A model generated the notes under the pieces. It had not been told where the DNA came from and did not search any database. It was given only the letters and a program-made list of their open reading frames with translations. A DNA stretch of 64,000 nucleotides from Deltaproteobacteria bacterium (GTDB taxonomy: Bacteria; Myxococcota_A; Polyangia; Polyangiales; Houyiibacteriaceae). Position 1 is the first letter of the stretch. Each line of letters opens with the position of its first letter. This document shows, in pieces, positions 1-8,744 of this stretch. The stretch lies in assembly GCA_017644045.1 (NCBI GenBank), contig JAEPMI010000007.1, forward strand, positions 310,001-374,000, given 5' to 3'. Made by a program: the position numbers and the translations under genes.

Positions 1-2
1 AC

Positions 3-290
3 GACACGTTCACCCCGGAGCCGGTCCAGCAGGCATACGCCGTCGCCGCGCGCCTGCCGACCGTCGCGCCCCAGCAGGTCACGCTTCCGCTGACCTCCGT
101 GGACGCGCCGCTCAGCGACAACGTCGACATCGAGGGCAACCTCGTGACGATGGGCGTGCGCACGCTGCTGCCGACCGATGACGTGGACGGACACTTCGTG
201 GCCCGCCGGACCGACGCCGGTCAGCGCGTGACCGACGCGTTCCTGCAGGCCGCGCTCCAGAAGATGAGCCCAGCGATCACGGCGCCCTAG
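3..290 (+). CDS. C-terminal part of an unrecognised protein (5' end outside the window)
   Basis: The frame is open from the left edge and ends with TAG at 288-290, so the gene begins upstream of the window. An internal GTG at 99 could act as a start, but the uninterrupted upstream frame with normal GC-rich third positions argues for a longer protein. The visible 95 residues show no motif, membrane segment or signal that I can assign. The gene runs the same way as the TPR-protein gene 60 bases downstream. Confidence 0.5.
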   Translation, partial: DTFTPEPVQQAYAVAARLPTVAPQQVTLPLTSVDAPLSDNVDIEGNLVTMGVRTLLPTDDVDGHFVARRTDAGQRVTDAFLQAALQKMSPAITAP

Positions 291-350
291 CCCGTCGCGC
301 GAACGCCAAGGCCATTGTGGTCGTCGGTGGGGCGGGGTACCGATCCTCCC

Positions 351-2240
351 ATGCCGAATCTGCCCTCGTCCTTCTCCGAGATCCGCGCGATGCTCGACGA
401 CCCGGCGAGCGCTCGCGGGGGCTCGATGAGTCTTCGCGAGGGCTCGCCCGAGATGGACTACATGGTGGCGCGCTCCACGCTCACCATGCCCGAGACCGGA
501 TTGCACGAGCTGAAGCACGGGTTCCAGCACCTGGTCGAGCTCCTCGCGCTCGAGCCGGACGACGAGGAGATGCTCTCGCTCCTCGACCGCTACGCCAGCC
601 TCGCAGGGAACCTCGACGCGCTGCTCCCGCCACCGACCGGAGAGCGCTACTACGCGATCGAGGCGATTCGCGCGCGCCAGCTCGTGGCCGCCGGCCAGCT
701 CGGCCAAGGCGTCGACCTGCTCGGTCAGGTGAACGGCGCCAAGCCTGGGCTTCGCTACCTGGACGCGTGGGCGCTCGACTGGCTCGAGCCGTCGGGTCGC
801 ATCGAGAGCCTGCCGGTATCCGTGGTGCTCCCCGCCCTCGCCACGGCGATGCAGTCCCTGGCCGAAGCCAAGCGGATGACGCCGAAGCGGATCCGTCACG
901 CGGAGCGCTGGGCCCGCCTCGCGGAGCGGGTGCTCGCGGTTCACGGCCAGGCAGGCGACCCGCAGCTGGCGGCGAACCTCGACATGCTGGTGCTCGGGCT
1001 CTTTCGGCGGGCCGGGCTCTACGAGGAGGGCCTCCGCCTCGCACACGAAGCCGATCGGCAGCGACCCACCTGGAACACGATCATGGCGATCGGACTCATC
1101 GAGCGCGCTCGCGAGCGCTTCGTCGAGGCCGAGGAAGCGTTCGCGCAGGGGCACCAGCGCGACCCGAGCGACATCGCGACCTTCCTCGAGACCGGTGACA
1201 TGTGGATCCTGGGCGAGCAGTGGACCCGCGCGCGCGGCTACTACGAGCAGGTCCTCGCGCGGCAGCCCGGCCACCCCTGGGCCGAGCCGAGCCAGCTCTG
1301 GTGTCAGTGGCGGGAGCGCTCATCCTCGCGCTTCCCCGACGACGCGATGCCGCCGCGCTTCATGGAGCTCCTGCGCGCCGGCAACGGACGTGCGAACGGC
1401 CTGGCCGACTCGTTCCGCGCGTTCCGCGGTTACGTCCCGGAGCCGAGCGACGCGACCGCCAACACGCTGCGCCAGGTCTTCGAGAAGCTACCGCCCGGAG
1501 ACGAGGGAGGCTCGCTTCAGCTGACGCTCTCCGACGTCGAGGGGCCGAGCAACCAGACCTGTCTCGCGCTGGCGAGGCCGAACGTGAAGCTCGACGTGAC
1601 CTATCAGAACATCGCTCGTCCGGATCCCCGCGAACCGATCGCGCCCATCACGCATCGCCTCTGGTCGCGCGAGGGGGAGCACCTCGTGTCGGCCGTGGCG
1701 CCGCCCGGCGAAGAGACTCATGGCGCGATCGCGCGTCTCGCGTGGCGCCGCTTCGATCAGCAGGAAACGTGGGCCGCGGCGAGCCAGCTCGCGGAGTCCA
1801 TGACGCGCTCGATCGGGAAGGAAGCGGCCGCGGCGCAGCTACTCGCGACGATCCCGCATCCACCTGCGCTCCCCGAGGGGGTCGACGTGTTCCAGTGGGT
1901 GCCCCACTGCCAGCTCGCGGCCACCTTCACGCTCGCGCAGCTCGACGGTCACGAAGGCGACTGGGAGAGCAGCACGTCGCGGGCCGCCCTCTTCAGCCTG
2001 CTCCACGGTCCGGTCGACTGGTCACGCGAGTACGCCGTCGTGGCGCTCGATTCGCTGGTGAGAGACCGACCGATCATCGCGCTGGATCTGCACCGCGCGT
2101 TCACCGTCGTGGACGAGGGGCGGCCGAACAGCGGCGCGTGCCCGTGGGAGCACACGCTGCTGACGACGTGGGCGCAGCTCCCCTTCCTCTACGACGAGGA
2201 GCGCGACGCGCTCTGGAAGCGCGTCGACGCCCTCGACTGA
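351..2240 (+). CDS. TPR-like repeat protein of unknown function
   Basis: A 629-residue, soluble-looking protein without a signal peptide or membrane helix. Residues about 190-330 form helical pairs of TPR style (for example ARRAGLYEEGLRLAHEADRQ, then RARERFVEAEEAFAQGHQRD), usual in protein-protein scaffolds. The C-terminal 250 residues match nothing I know. I chose ATG 351; the frame can extend to GTG 315, but those 12 residues (WSSVGRGTDPP) look like translated leader. No partner is obvious from context; the gene is followed by the convergent outer-membrane-protein gene after 14 bases. Confidence 0.65.
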   Translation: MPNLPSSFSEIRAMLDDPASARGGSMSLREGSPEMDYMVARSTLTMPETGLHELKHGFQHLVELLALEPDDEEMLSLLDRYASLAGNLDALLPPPTGERYYAIEAIRARQLVAAGQLGQGVDLLGQVNGAKPGLRYLDAWALDWLEPSGRIESLPVSVVLPALATAMQSLAEAKRMTPKRIRHAERWARLAERVLAVHGQAGDPQLAANLDMLVLGLFRRAGLYEEGLRLAHEADRQRPTWNTIMAIGLIERARERFVEAEEAFAQGHQRDPSDIATFLETGDMWILGEQWTRARGYYEQVLARQPGHPWAEPSQLWCQWRERSSSRFPDDAMPPRFMELLRAGNGRANGLADSFRAFRGYVPEPSDATANTLRQVFEKLPPGDEGGSLQLTLSDVEGPSNQTCLALARPNVKLDVTYQNIARPDPREPIAPITHRLWSREGEHLVSAVAPPGEETHGAIARLAWRRFDQQETWAAASQLAESMTRSIGKEAAAAQLLATIPHPPALPEGVDVFQWVPHCQLAATFTLAQLDGHEGDWESSTSRAALFSLLHGPVDWSREYAVVALDSLVRDRPIIALDLHRAFTVVDEGRPNSGACPWEHTLLTTWAQLPFLYDEERDALWKRVDALD

Positions 2241-2254
2241 GGTACCAGCCCCAC

Positions 2255-2890
2255 TCAGAAGTGGGCGGCGACGCCGGCGTTCACGCTGAGCTGGGCCCAG
2301 CTGAGGTCGGAGCGGAGGTCGCCGAAGGGACCGAGGTCCGTCTTCGCGTACACGCGGTGGTAGCGAACGCCGACGTCGGCGAAGAGACCGACGTTGCCGA
2401 AGCGAACGCCGAGACCGCCGAGCACGCCGGTGTTGAAGCCGTGGTAGCTGTCGTCACCGAAGCGCTGCTCGTCCGGGGCGAGGCGAGTGTAGCCGAAGGG
2501 CACGATGCCGCGCAGGTAGAGGCCGGAGTCGTTCGATTCGACGAGCGGAACGCGCACGCCGATGAAGGGCGAGAGGTCGAAGGCGAAGTCGCGATCCGAG
2601 TAGTCGGAGTCGCTGCTGCCATAGCCGCGGAGCTCGGCCATCAGACCGAAGCGGAAGATGTGACCGGTGGCGATGCGGATACCACCGCCGAGCGTGGGAT
2701 CGAGATCGAGGTCGCGGTCCTCGTAGCGTTCGCCGTCGACGCGTAGGCGGTACTGACCGGCGAAGCCACCGATGAAGTAGCCCTCGACCGACAATCGCTC
2801 GCCAGGCGTGTCGGCCGCGGCGGGGTTGGGGGAGATGAACAGCGCGCCGAGGAGCGCGCCAAGCAAGAGAGCGGTGCGTGTGGGTGTCAT
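2255..2890 (-). CDS. Predicted outer-membrane beta-barrel protein
   Basis: A 211-residue protein. ATG 2890 is followed by a basic, hydrophobic signal peptide (MTPTRTALLLGALLGALF) with likely cleavage after AAADT. The mature part consists of alternating amphipathic strands rich in Gly, Tyr and Phe, and it ends in the terminal phenylalanine (AGVAAHF) that the outer-membrane assembly machinery recognises. Size and composition resemble small eight-stranded barrels of the OmpW/OmpA-barrel kind; substrate and role are unknown. The frame extends 27 residues further upstream, but only the ATG start gives a signal peptide. It lies 98 bases downstream of another exported-protein gene on the same strand, so co-transcription is possible. 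Confidence 0.7.
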   Translation of the reverse strand: MTPTRTALLLGALLGALFISPNPAAADTPGERLSVEGYFIGGFAGQYRLRVDGERYEDRDLDLDPTLGGGIRIATGHIFRFGLMAELRGYGSSDSDYSDRDFAFDLSPFIGVRVPLVESNDSGLYLRGIVPFGYTRLAPDEQRFGDDSYHGFNTGVLGGLGVRFGNVGLFADVGVRYHRVYAKTDLGPFGDLRSDLSWAQLSVNAGVAAHF

Positions 2891-2988
2891 GCCCCGAAGA
2901 CTGAGCACGCCGCGTGCCAGCCCGCGATCACAGCATCGATCGCCCTCATCGGGGCATCCCGCCACCCCCACGTGGCAGCCTTGAGCGG

Positions 2989-3795
2989 TCAGTGGAGGTC
3001 GATGACCGGCAGATGGAGCGTCGGGGTCGGGCGCCCCACCTCCACCCAGCCGGGGTCTCCACCGAAGAGGCTCGGCGCCTCGTCTTCACCGGTCCAGCGG
3101 TAGCTTCGACCACCGCCCTGGACGAAGGCGATCGCACCGCATCCATCCGATCGACGGGCGACTTCCGCGATGCTCTCCCTGTCGGTGCATGACTGGATGG
3201 GAATGCGGCAGGTACCCGATGGATGCGTGGCGTGAAGTCCTCGCAGGGCGGAGAAGCTCCGCCGAAGCGGGATCGCTCGTTCTCCGCCGCGAACCACCAA
3301 GGCGCGGGCGTTGGGGCTCCGTGGCTCCGCCAGTCTGCGCTCGGCCGCGAGCTCGCCCGGGGGCGGATCACTGGACAGTGCGTAGAGGAGCGGCCCAGCA
3401 TCGAGGAGGTAGCTGTTGAGCGTCTCCAGGCCGGCGCCGGTGTGCTCGCCCGCGAAGACCAGGACGGGAACTCCTTCGGGATGCGGCGCCACGGGCTCAC
3501 GGAGCCGCTCGAGCCCGCGCTCAGTCACGCCCCAGGCCCGACCATCGTGGAGCACTGCGACTCGAGCCCGCCGCGGCGCCGTCGGTGGGTCGCCGAAATC
3601 GGAAGCGAGTGCTGGAACGACGAATACGGGCTCCGCTGAGACTTGCAGGGGCGCGAGTGGTGGCGTGGACCTCGGGTGGACCTTCTTCTTCGCGTACGCC
3701 GACGACACCGCCAGAGGCGATGGAGGCTGGACCCACCAGAGGCCGCAGCTGGCGAGGAGCGCGCTGAGTACCGCTCGGCGTCGAATGACTCCCAC
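2989..3795 (-). CDS. Exported protein of unknown function
   Basis: A 268-residue protein. From GTG 3795 it begins with a twin-basic N-region (VGVIRRRAVLSALLASCGLWW), a hydrophobic stretch and a probable cleavage site before KKK, so it is probably exported. The rest is a mixed alpha/beta sequence with scattered cysteines (TCRIPIQSC, DGCGA) and no motif I recognise. A longer frame reaches 3945, but its residues are Ser/Arg-rich and look like out-of-frame translation of the MYXO-CTERM-like remnant upstream. Function unknown. Confidence 0.55.
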   Translation of the reverse strand: MGVIRRRAVLSALLASCGLWWVQPPSPLAVSSAYAKKKVHPRSTPPLAPLQVSAEPVFVVPALASDFGDPPTAPRRARVAVLHDGRAWGVTERGLERLREPVAPHPEGVPVLVFAGEHTGAGLETLNSYLLDAGPLLYALSSDPPPGELAAERRLAEPRSPNARALVVRGGERAIPLRRSFSALRGLHATHPSGTCRIPIQSCTDRESIAEVARRSDGCGAIAFVQGGGRSYRWTGEDEAPSLFGGDPGWVEVGRPTPTLHLPVIDLH

Positions 3796-3853
3796 ACTGC
3801 TCGGACACCCGACGCACCCAGAAATTGGTACGGCGGTTGCTCGAGAGCGCGCA

Positions 3854-4030
3854 GCGACGGCGGCGGCGGACGACCAACGCGAGGCCGAGGAGCAGCCAGA
3901 GCGCGGTGCCCTCGGGAGACGCCGCGACGCTGCAGCCCCCACCACCGACGGTGACCGGCAGCTCGGTGACCGGCGGGCGCACGATGCGGGTTGCCGGAGC
4001 GAGCGGGATGTCGGCGCGCGGCGCCACCAC
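3854..4030 (-). pseudogene. Orphan MYXO-CTERM-like tail, probable gene remnant
   Basis: This 59-codon stretch reads as a Pro/Thr-rich linker, then GGGGCSVA, a hydrophobic segment (GTALWLLLGLALVV) and RRRRR: the Cys, helix and Arg-cluster pattern of MYXO-CTERM sorting tails. It lacks both things a real one needs: no protein precedes it, since its frame begins within 25 bases of the hybrid-kinase stop, and no stop follows the arginines, since the frame runs on to 3521 in sequence without protein character. I read it as the leftover 3' end of a surface-protein gene displaced by the kinase gene, possibly with a frameshift. An assembly error is the alternative. Confidence 0.4.
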
Positions 4031-4052
4031 GGAGGGCTCCTGCGTGGTCGTA

Positions 4053-6179
4053 TCAGGCGTCCACCGACGCGGTCGGAACGTGCTCCTGAACCGTCCGAAG
4101 CAGCGACTCCCGTTCGATCGGCTTCGGGAGAAGCTCGACGAAGCCCGCGGCCCTCGCCCTATTCTCGGTCTGGGGGTCCGTGTGACCCGTGAGCGCCACG
4201 ATCGGAACGTTCGCCAGCTCCGGCACCCCCATGATCTGGGCCGCGGCCGACCATCCGTCGAGCTTCGGCAGTGAGAGGTCCATGAGGATCAGGTCCGGTT
4301 GCTCTCGTCTCGCGACCTCGACCCCTTCCTCGCCGTCGGCGGCTTCCAGCAGCTCGACCAGTCCACGAAGATGACGGCGAACGATCGCGCGATTCTGCGG
4401 CAGGTCATCGACGTAGAGGACTCTCGGCAGACGCGGGCCGCGGCCCTCCAGCTCACGGATGCGCTCCCTGACCTCCCCCACGACCGCGTCCAACCCGCTT
4501 CCCTTCCTCTGGACGCGAGCGAACGACTGTCGAAGCTGCTCTCGTTCGAGCTCGCCGAGGTCCTTGCCCGTGAACACCACGACGGGAAACTGGTACCCCG
4601 CACGCCGAATCCTCTCCAATACCGCGAGCCCATCGAGTCCCGGCATGGTCAGATCGAGAATCATCAGCGACGGGACCTGCTGCCGCACCATCGACAAGGC
4701 GTCCCGCCCATTCGATGCCGCGCGGACCTCATACCCATCCGCGGTCAGGCGACGCCGGATGAGCTCGCGAGTCTCCTCGTCGTCATCGGTGATGAGGACA
4801 TACCCGGTCGCTCGCGTGCCCATCGCCTTGGAGACAACGTCCTTCAGCGCGCCAGCCTCCACCGGCTTCACCAGATACTCGAACGCACCCAGGGTGAAGG
4901 CGCGGGATCGCTGGACCTCCACGGACATGACGATCACCGGGATGTGGCGAAGCTCCTCCTGGCGCTTCAGCTCGGCGAGCACGTCCCACCCATCCAGTCG
5001 AGGAAGCCGGATGTCGAGCAAGATGGCGTTCGGCGTCCGCTCGCGCACCGCGCGAAGCGCTGCCAACCCGTCACTCGCGGACCGCACCTCGAACCCCTCG
5101 GATTCCAGCTCGCGCTGCGTGAGCTGCGCGGTCATCGGGTCGTCGTCGACCACGAGGATGTGGAACCGCTCGCCCGCAGGCGGACTCTCACTCGCCACCC
5201 GAACGGGCTCGACGGGTCGCTCGCCGCGCACGACTCGCGGAAGGGTGACGACGATCTTGGTGCTCCCCACCGAGCTCTCCACCGATGCGTCTCCCCCGAG
5301 GAGGTGGATCAGCGTTCTCGCCACCGCCAACCCGGTTCGGGAGCCTGCGGTTCGGGTCTGTGGTGTGCCTGGCGGTCCATGGCGGTCGAAGAAGTACGCG
5401 ACTTCGTCGTGCGGGATGCCCTCCCCCGCATGCTCCACGACGATCTCCAGGTCGCGCCCGTCGGCGCCGACACGCACGTGCACGACCCCGGTGTCCGTCG
5501 CCCGGGCAGCGTACGAGAGGAGGTTCTTCAGAGCATGACGAAGGCGAAGGCCATCGGTCATCAGGACGGCAGCGCCTGGCTCGACCCCGACCTCGAAGCG
5601 TACGGCGCTGGCCAACCCCGAAGCGGCCTCGACACACCACGTCGCGAGCTTTCCCGTCTCGATGAGCTCCTCGTGCAGGTCGGCGTGACCCGCGTCGATC
5701 CGGGAGAGCTCGAGTACGTCGTTGATGAACGCGAGCAGCGCTCGCGCGTTCCGTTTCACCCGGTCGAGGTCGCTTCGACCTCGAGCGCTCAGTTGGTCGC
5801 CCTCTTCACGCTCCAGGAGATCGACGAACCCGATGATACCGTTCAACGGCGTCCGAATCTCATGACTGAACCGTGCGAGGAGCTCCCCGGTCATCTGGGC
5901 GACGTGGGACTGCTCGACCGCGAATCGCTTCGCTGCTCTGGTCGCGTCAGCCAGCTCCTTCTGGAGCCGGCTCAGCTCCTCGTTGCGCTGCGGGATGACT
6001 TCGAGCTGAAGCGCACGATGCTGGAAAGAAGCGATGAGGCGAGTTGCGGCCTTGGTCTGCTGTGCGACCAGCCGTTCGAGTTCCCGGTTTCTCGACCGCA
6101 GCTGCTCGAGCTCGCTCCCCTCTTGCTCCTCCAACTCGCTCACGGGAAAACAGCCCGCACGGGGCGTCGGTTTCTGCAC
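4053..6179 (-). CDS. Hybrid histidine kinase with three receiver domains and a degenerate ATPase domain
   Basis: A 708-residue cytoplasmic protein. A coiled coil (about 15-90) leads into a HisKA domain with FSHEIRTPLNG (phospho-acceptor His106), an HATPase-like domain (about 175-315) and three receivers with acceptor Asp389, Asp509 and Asp634, each in a D-x-x-x-P-x-x-D-G context. No sensor or membrane segment is present. The ATPase domain has lost key residues: the Mg-binding Asn of the N box is Tyr223 (NLLSYAARA), the G1 Asp is His250 (VEHAGEGI), and the G2 GxGLGL reads GSRTGLAV. It may therefore be a phosphotransfer scaffold, not a kinase. It diverges from the intact hybrid kinase at 6325, an obvious candidate partner. 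Confidence 0.9.
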   Translation of the reverse strand: MQKPTPRAGCFPVSELEEQEGSELEQLRSRNRELERLVAQQTKAATRLIASFQHRALQLEVIPQRNEELSRLQKELADATRAAKRFAVEQSHVAQMTGELLARFSHEIRTPLNGIIGFVDLLEREEGDQLSARGRSDLDRVKRNARALLAFINDVLELSRIDAGHADLHEELIETGKLATWCVEAASGLASAVRFEVGVEPGAAVLMTDGLRLRHALKNLLSYAARATDTGVVHVRVGADGRDLEIVVEHAGEGIPHDEVAYFFDRHGPPGTPQTRTAGSRTGLAVARTLIHLLGGDASVESSVGSTKIVVTLPRVVRGERPVEPVRVASESPPAGERFHILVVDDDPMTAQLTQRELESEGFEVRSASDGLAALRAVRERTPNAILLDIRLPRLDGWDVLAELKRQEELRHIPVIVMSVEVQRSRAFTLGAFEYLVKPVEAGALKDVVSKAMGTRATGYVLITDDDEETRELIRRRLTADGYEVRAASNGRDALSMVRQQVPSLMILDLTMPGLDGLAVLERIRRAGYQFPVVVFTGKDLGELEREQLRQSFARVQRKGSGLDAVVGEVRERIRELEGRGPRLPRVLYVDDLPQNRAIVRRHLRGLVELLEAADGEEGVEVARREQPDLILMDLSLPKLDGWSAAAQIMGVPELANVPIVALTGHTDPQTENRARAAGFVELLPKPIERESLLRTVQEHVPTASVDA

Positions 6180-6324
6180 GTCGGCCTGTGCAGAACCATG
6201 GCATGCGACCAGTGAGGACGATCGTCAAGAGATGGCTCCTCCTCGTGCGCCCATGGACCACCCATAAAGGTGAGCCATCGAGTCACGGCCGAGAAGGCCG
6301 GCCGGCGCCCAAATGTGATCTAGA

Positions 6325-8262
6325 ATGGATGCGGTGACGGAATCGGCCTCGGACGACGAGCAAGCCCTCGACGCGTGTGGAGCTCTGTGGGCACTTCTCG
6401 ACCGATCGCGAAGAACGATGGAGTCGCCGTCGCGATCTGAGGCCGAGCGGATCGACTCCCTCGCTGCGGCACTCATCGGCGGAGAGGACGCGGCTCGCGC
6501 CGAGCGCTCTGTCGCTTTGGAAAAAGCGGCGCTTCTTCACGGGGACTGGGAGCCCTACCTGGCGGACCTCGGCGAGCAGGCGATCCACCTCGCGACGTCG
6601 GGCGTCGAGTTCGAGGACTGGCACCGGCGCGTCCGCGCGTTCCGCAGCGCCGTGCGGGAACGGTGCGTCGACGAGCGTGACCCGCTGCTCGTGCTTCGAG
6701 GGCTCGACGTTCTCCTGGGGCGCGCGGTTCCCACATTCATCGGCGCGTTCCTGCGAGCTCGCGAGGCGCGGATCAGTCTTGTTGAGGGACGCCTCCAAGA
6801 CCAGCGGCTCGGCTTCATTCTGCAGCAGCTGCCAGTCGTCGCGTGGTCGATCAGCGAGGACGGTCGTCTCCTGAGTGTGGTGGGCGGCGGACTGGAGACC
6901 CTCTCGCCGTCCGAACCGCCGCCTCCGGGCATTCCCCTCGAGCAAGTTCAGGGGCCCCTTCGAGAGCTTCTGGAGTCAGGTCCCGGGGATCAGCCTCGCC
7001 GCTTCGTGAGGTTGGGCAACCACCAAGCGTTCCGGCGCCACGTGACGACGAGCGCCGATGGAGGCGTCCACGGCGTGGCGATCGACATCACGGAGTCGAC
7101 GATTCGGGAGCAAGAGTATCGCCATGCCACGAAGATGGAGGCCCTCGGGAAGCTCGCGGGGGGAGTGGCTCACGACTTCAACAACATGCTGTCGGCGATC
7201 ACGTCGTTCACTTTCTTCGCCCGAGAGGACCTCGGGGAGGACTCGTCGTCCATCCGCGACGACCTCGACGAGGTACTGGACGCTGCCGGACGAGCTGCCG
7301 AGCTCGTCCGTCAGTTGCTCACGTTCTCCCGCCAGGTGCCCGGAACGGGAGAACCGGCCAGCGTCGCCGAAGCCGCTGAGCGCGCGCTTCCGATGCTCCG
7401 CCGACTCGCAGGCGAGCATGTAACGCTCGAGTGGGACGTCCCAGCGACGAGTTGGTGGGTGACCGTCGACCCCGCGAACGTGGAGTCGATCATCGTCAAC
7501 CTCGTGGTCAACGCCCGAGACTCCTTGAGCAACGAGGGGCAGATCGACCGAGGGAGGATCGAGGTGACCGTCGCCAACCGTCGGCTCGACGAGTCCACCG
7601 CTACCCGCGGACGCCCGCTCCCTCCAGGCGAGTACGTGGTGATCTCCGTGTCCGACAACGGCACCGGCATCCCCCCCGACCTCGTCGAACGGATCTTCGA
7701 ACCCTTCTTCAGCACCAAGCCTCCCGGAACGGGAACCGGCCTGGGGCTGAGCACCATCTACGGCATCGCGGCGGAGGTCGGAGGCACGGTGAGCGTGTAC
7801 TCCGAACCCGGAACCGGAACGACCTTTCGGGTCTACCTTCCCCGCGCTGAGGACTGCCAGGGGGAAGACTCGGTCGAGATGGACCGTCCGACGCTGTCAG
7901 GCCGGGGTCGGACCGTACTCTTGGTGGAGGACGACGAGGCGGTGCGTAGGGCCGTGGAACGAATGCTCTCTCGGCTGGAGTACGATGTCGTGTCCGCTCC
8001 TGGAATGGGCCGAGCCCTCGCTCTCGTGCAATCCCAGCACTTCGACATCGTGCTCTCCGACGTGATCATGCCCGATGGCGACGGAGTCGAGCTCATCAGT
8101 CGCTTGAAGGAAGGCCGGCCAGAGCTGCCGACCGTGCTGATGTCCGGGTACAGCGAACGGTTCCTCCGGGAGGTCCGCAACGGCCTGCCGGTCGAGGTGC
8201 TGGAGAAGCCCATCGAGAGCGGAGCGCTCGCCGCCGCGCTGGCTCGGGCGCTATCCGGCTGA
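6325..8262 (+). CDS. Hybrid histidine kinase (sensor-like N-terminus, HisKA, HATPase, receiver)
   Basis: A 645-residue soluble kinase. Residues 1-160 are helical and unassigned, and about 160-265 look PAS-like (QLPVVAWSISEDGRLLSVVG). The dimerisation domain carries GGVAHDFNNML with His283, and the ATPase domain is intact: N box NLVVNARDS, G1 DNGTGIPP, IFEPFFSTK, G2 GTGTGLGLS. The C-terminal receiver (from about 525) has acceptor Asp579 (SDVIMPDGDG) and a VLEKP lysine. This NtrB-like H-box class often carries its own receiver. It diverges from the degenerate three-receiver kinase and converges on the c-di-GMP operon, which suggests one signalling locus. Confidence 0.93.
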   Translation: MDAVTESASDDEQALDACGALWALLDRSRRTMESPSRSEAERIDSLAAALIGGEDAARAERSVALEKAALLHGDWEPYLADLGEQAIHLATSGVEFEDWHRRVRAFRSAVRERCVDERDPLLVLRGLDVLLGRAVPTFIGAFLRAREARISLVEGRLQDQRLGFILQQLPVVAWSISEDGRLLSVVGGGLETLSPSEPPPPGIPLEQVQGPLRELLESGPGDQPRRFVRLGNHQAFRRHVTTSADGGVHGVAIDITESTIREQEYRHATKMEALGKLAGGVAHDFNNMLSAITSFTFFAREDLGEDSSSIRDDLDEVLDAAGRAAELVRQLLTFSRQVPGTGEPASVAEAAERALPMLRRLAGEHVTLEWDVPATSWWVTVDPANVESIIVNLVVNARDSLSNEGQIDRGRIEVTVANRRLDESTATRGRPLPPGEYVVISVSDNGTGIPPDLVERIFEPFFSTKPPGTGTGLGLSTIYGIAAEVGGTVSVYSEPGTGTTFRVYLPRAEDCQGEDSVEMDRPTLSGRGRTVLLVEDDEAVRRAVERMLSRLEYDVVSAPGMGRALALVQSQHFDIVLSDVIMPDGDGVELISRLKEGRPELPTVLMSGYSERFLREVRNGLPVEVLEKPIESGALAAALARALSG

Positions 8263-8303
8263 CCGCCTTCGTTCGTGCTCTCCCGACGAGTACGAGGGTG
8301 CTT

Positions 8304-8696
8304 CTACTCGTGGAAGATGGGGGAGCGGTTCGACACGAACTCCTTGATGGCCTCGAGGTCTTCGTCGGAGAGCTCCTCGAACTGGACGCCCATGCCCGGC
8401 TTGACCTCCATCGTGTCCGTGGGGTCTTTGACCCAGCGGACCTCCCCGGAACACTTGACCTCGTAGCCGCCGGGAAGAACGAACTCCAGATTCACGCGTG
8501 ACCCGATGGGGCGCAGGTCATAGGTCGACACGAAGATCCCGCCTTCGCTGATGTCTTCGGAGAACCCCGAGTAGAAGTTCGTTTCGCTATAGACACCGAT
8601 CTCCACCACCAGATTTCGGCGCTCGTACTCGCGTCGCTCTGCCGCGACCGATCGAGGAGTAGCGGGCATGGTGTTCGTGTTCTTTTTCTCGTCCAT
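8304..8696 (-). CDS. PilZ-domain c-di-GMP receptor (TIGR02266-like)
   Basis: A 130-residue single-domain protein. The PilZ nucleotide-binding signature is complete: R-E-Y-E-R (RxxxR) near residue 25, then DISEGG (D/NxSxxG), followed by the small beta-barrel ending in PGMGVQFEEL. I prefer ATG 8696, which has GAGAGG a few bases upstream, over GTG 8705. It is the last gene of a minus-strand run with the FHA-GGDEF gene (48 bases upstream) and the PilZ-REC-EAL gene, so it probably reads the c-di-GMP pool those two set. The output target is not visible. Confidence 0.9.
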   Translation of the reverse strand: MDEKKNTNTMPATPRSVAAERREYERRNLVVEIGVYSETNFYSGFSEDISEGGIFVSTYDLRPIGSRVNLEFVLPGGYEVKCSGEVRWVKDPTDTMEVKPGMGVQFEELSDEDLEAIKEFVSNRSPIFHE

Positions 8697-8744
8697 CTCT
8701 CTCACCTCTCGAAGGCGTGCCCGCTACAGTGCGTGCACTGATGG

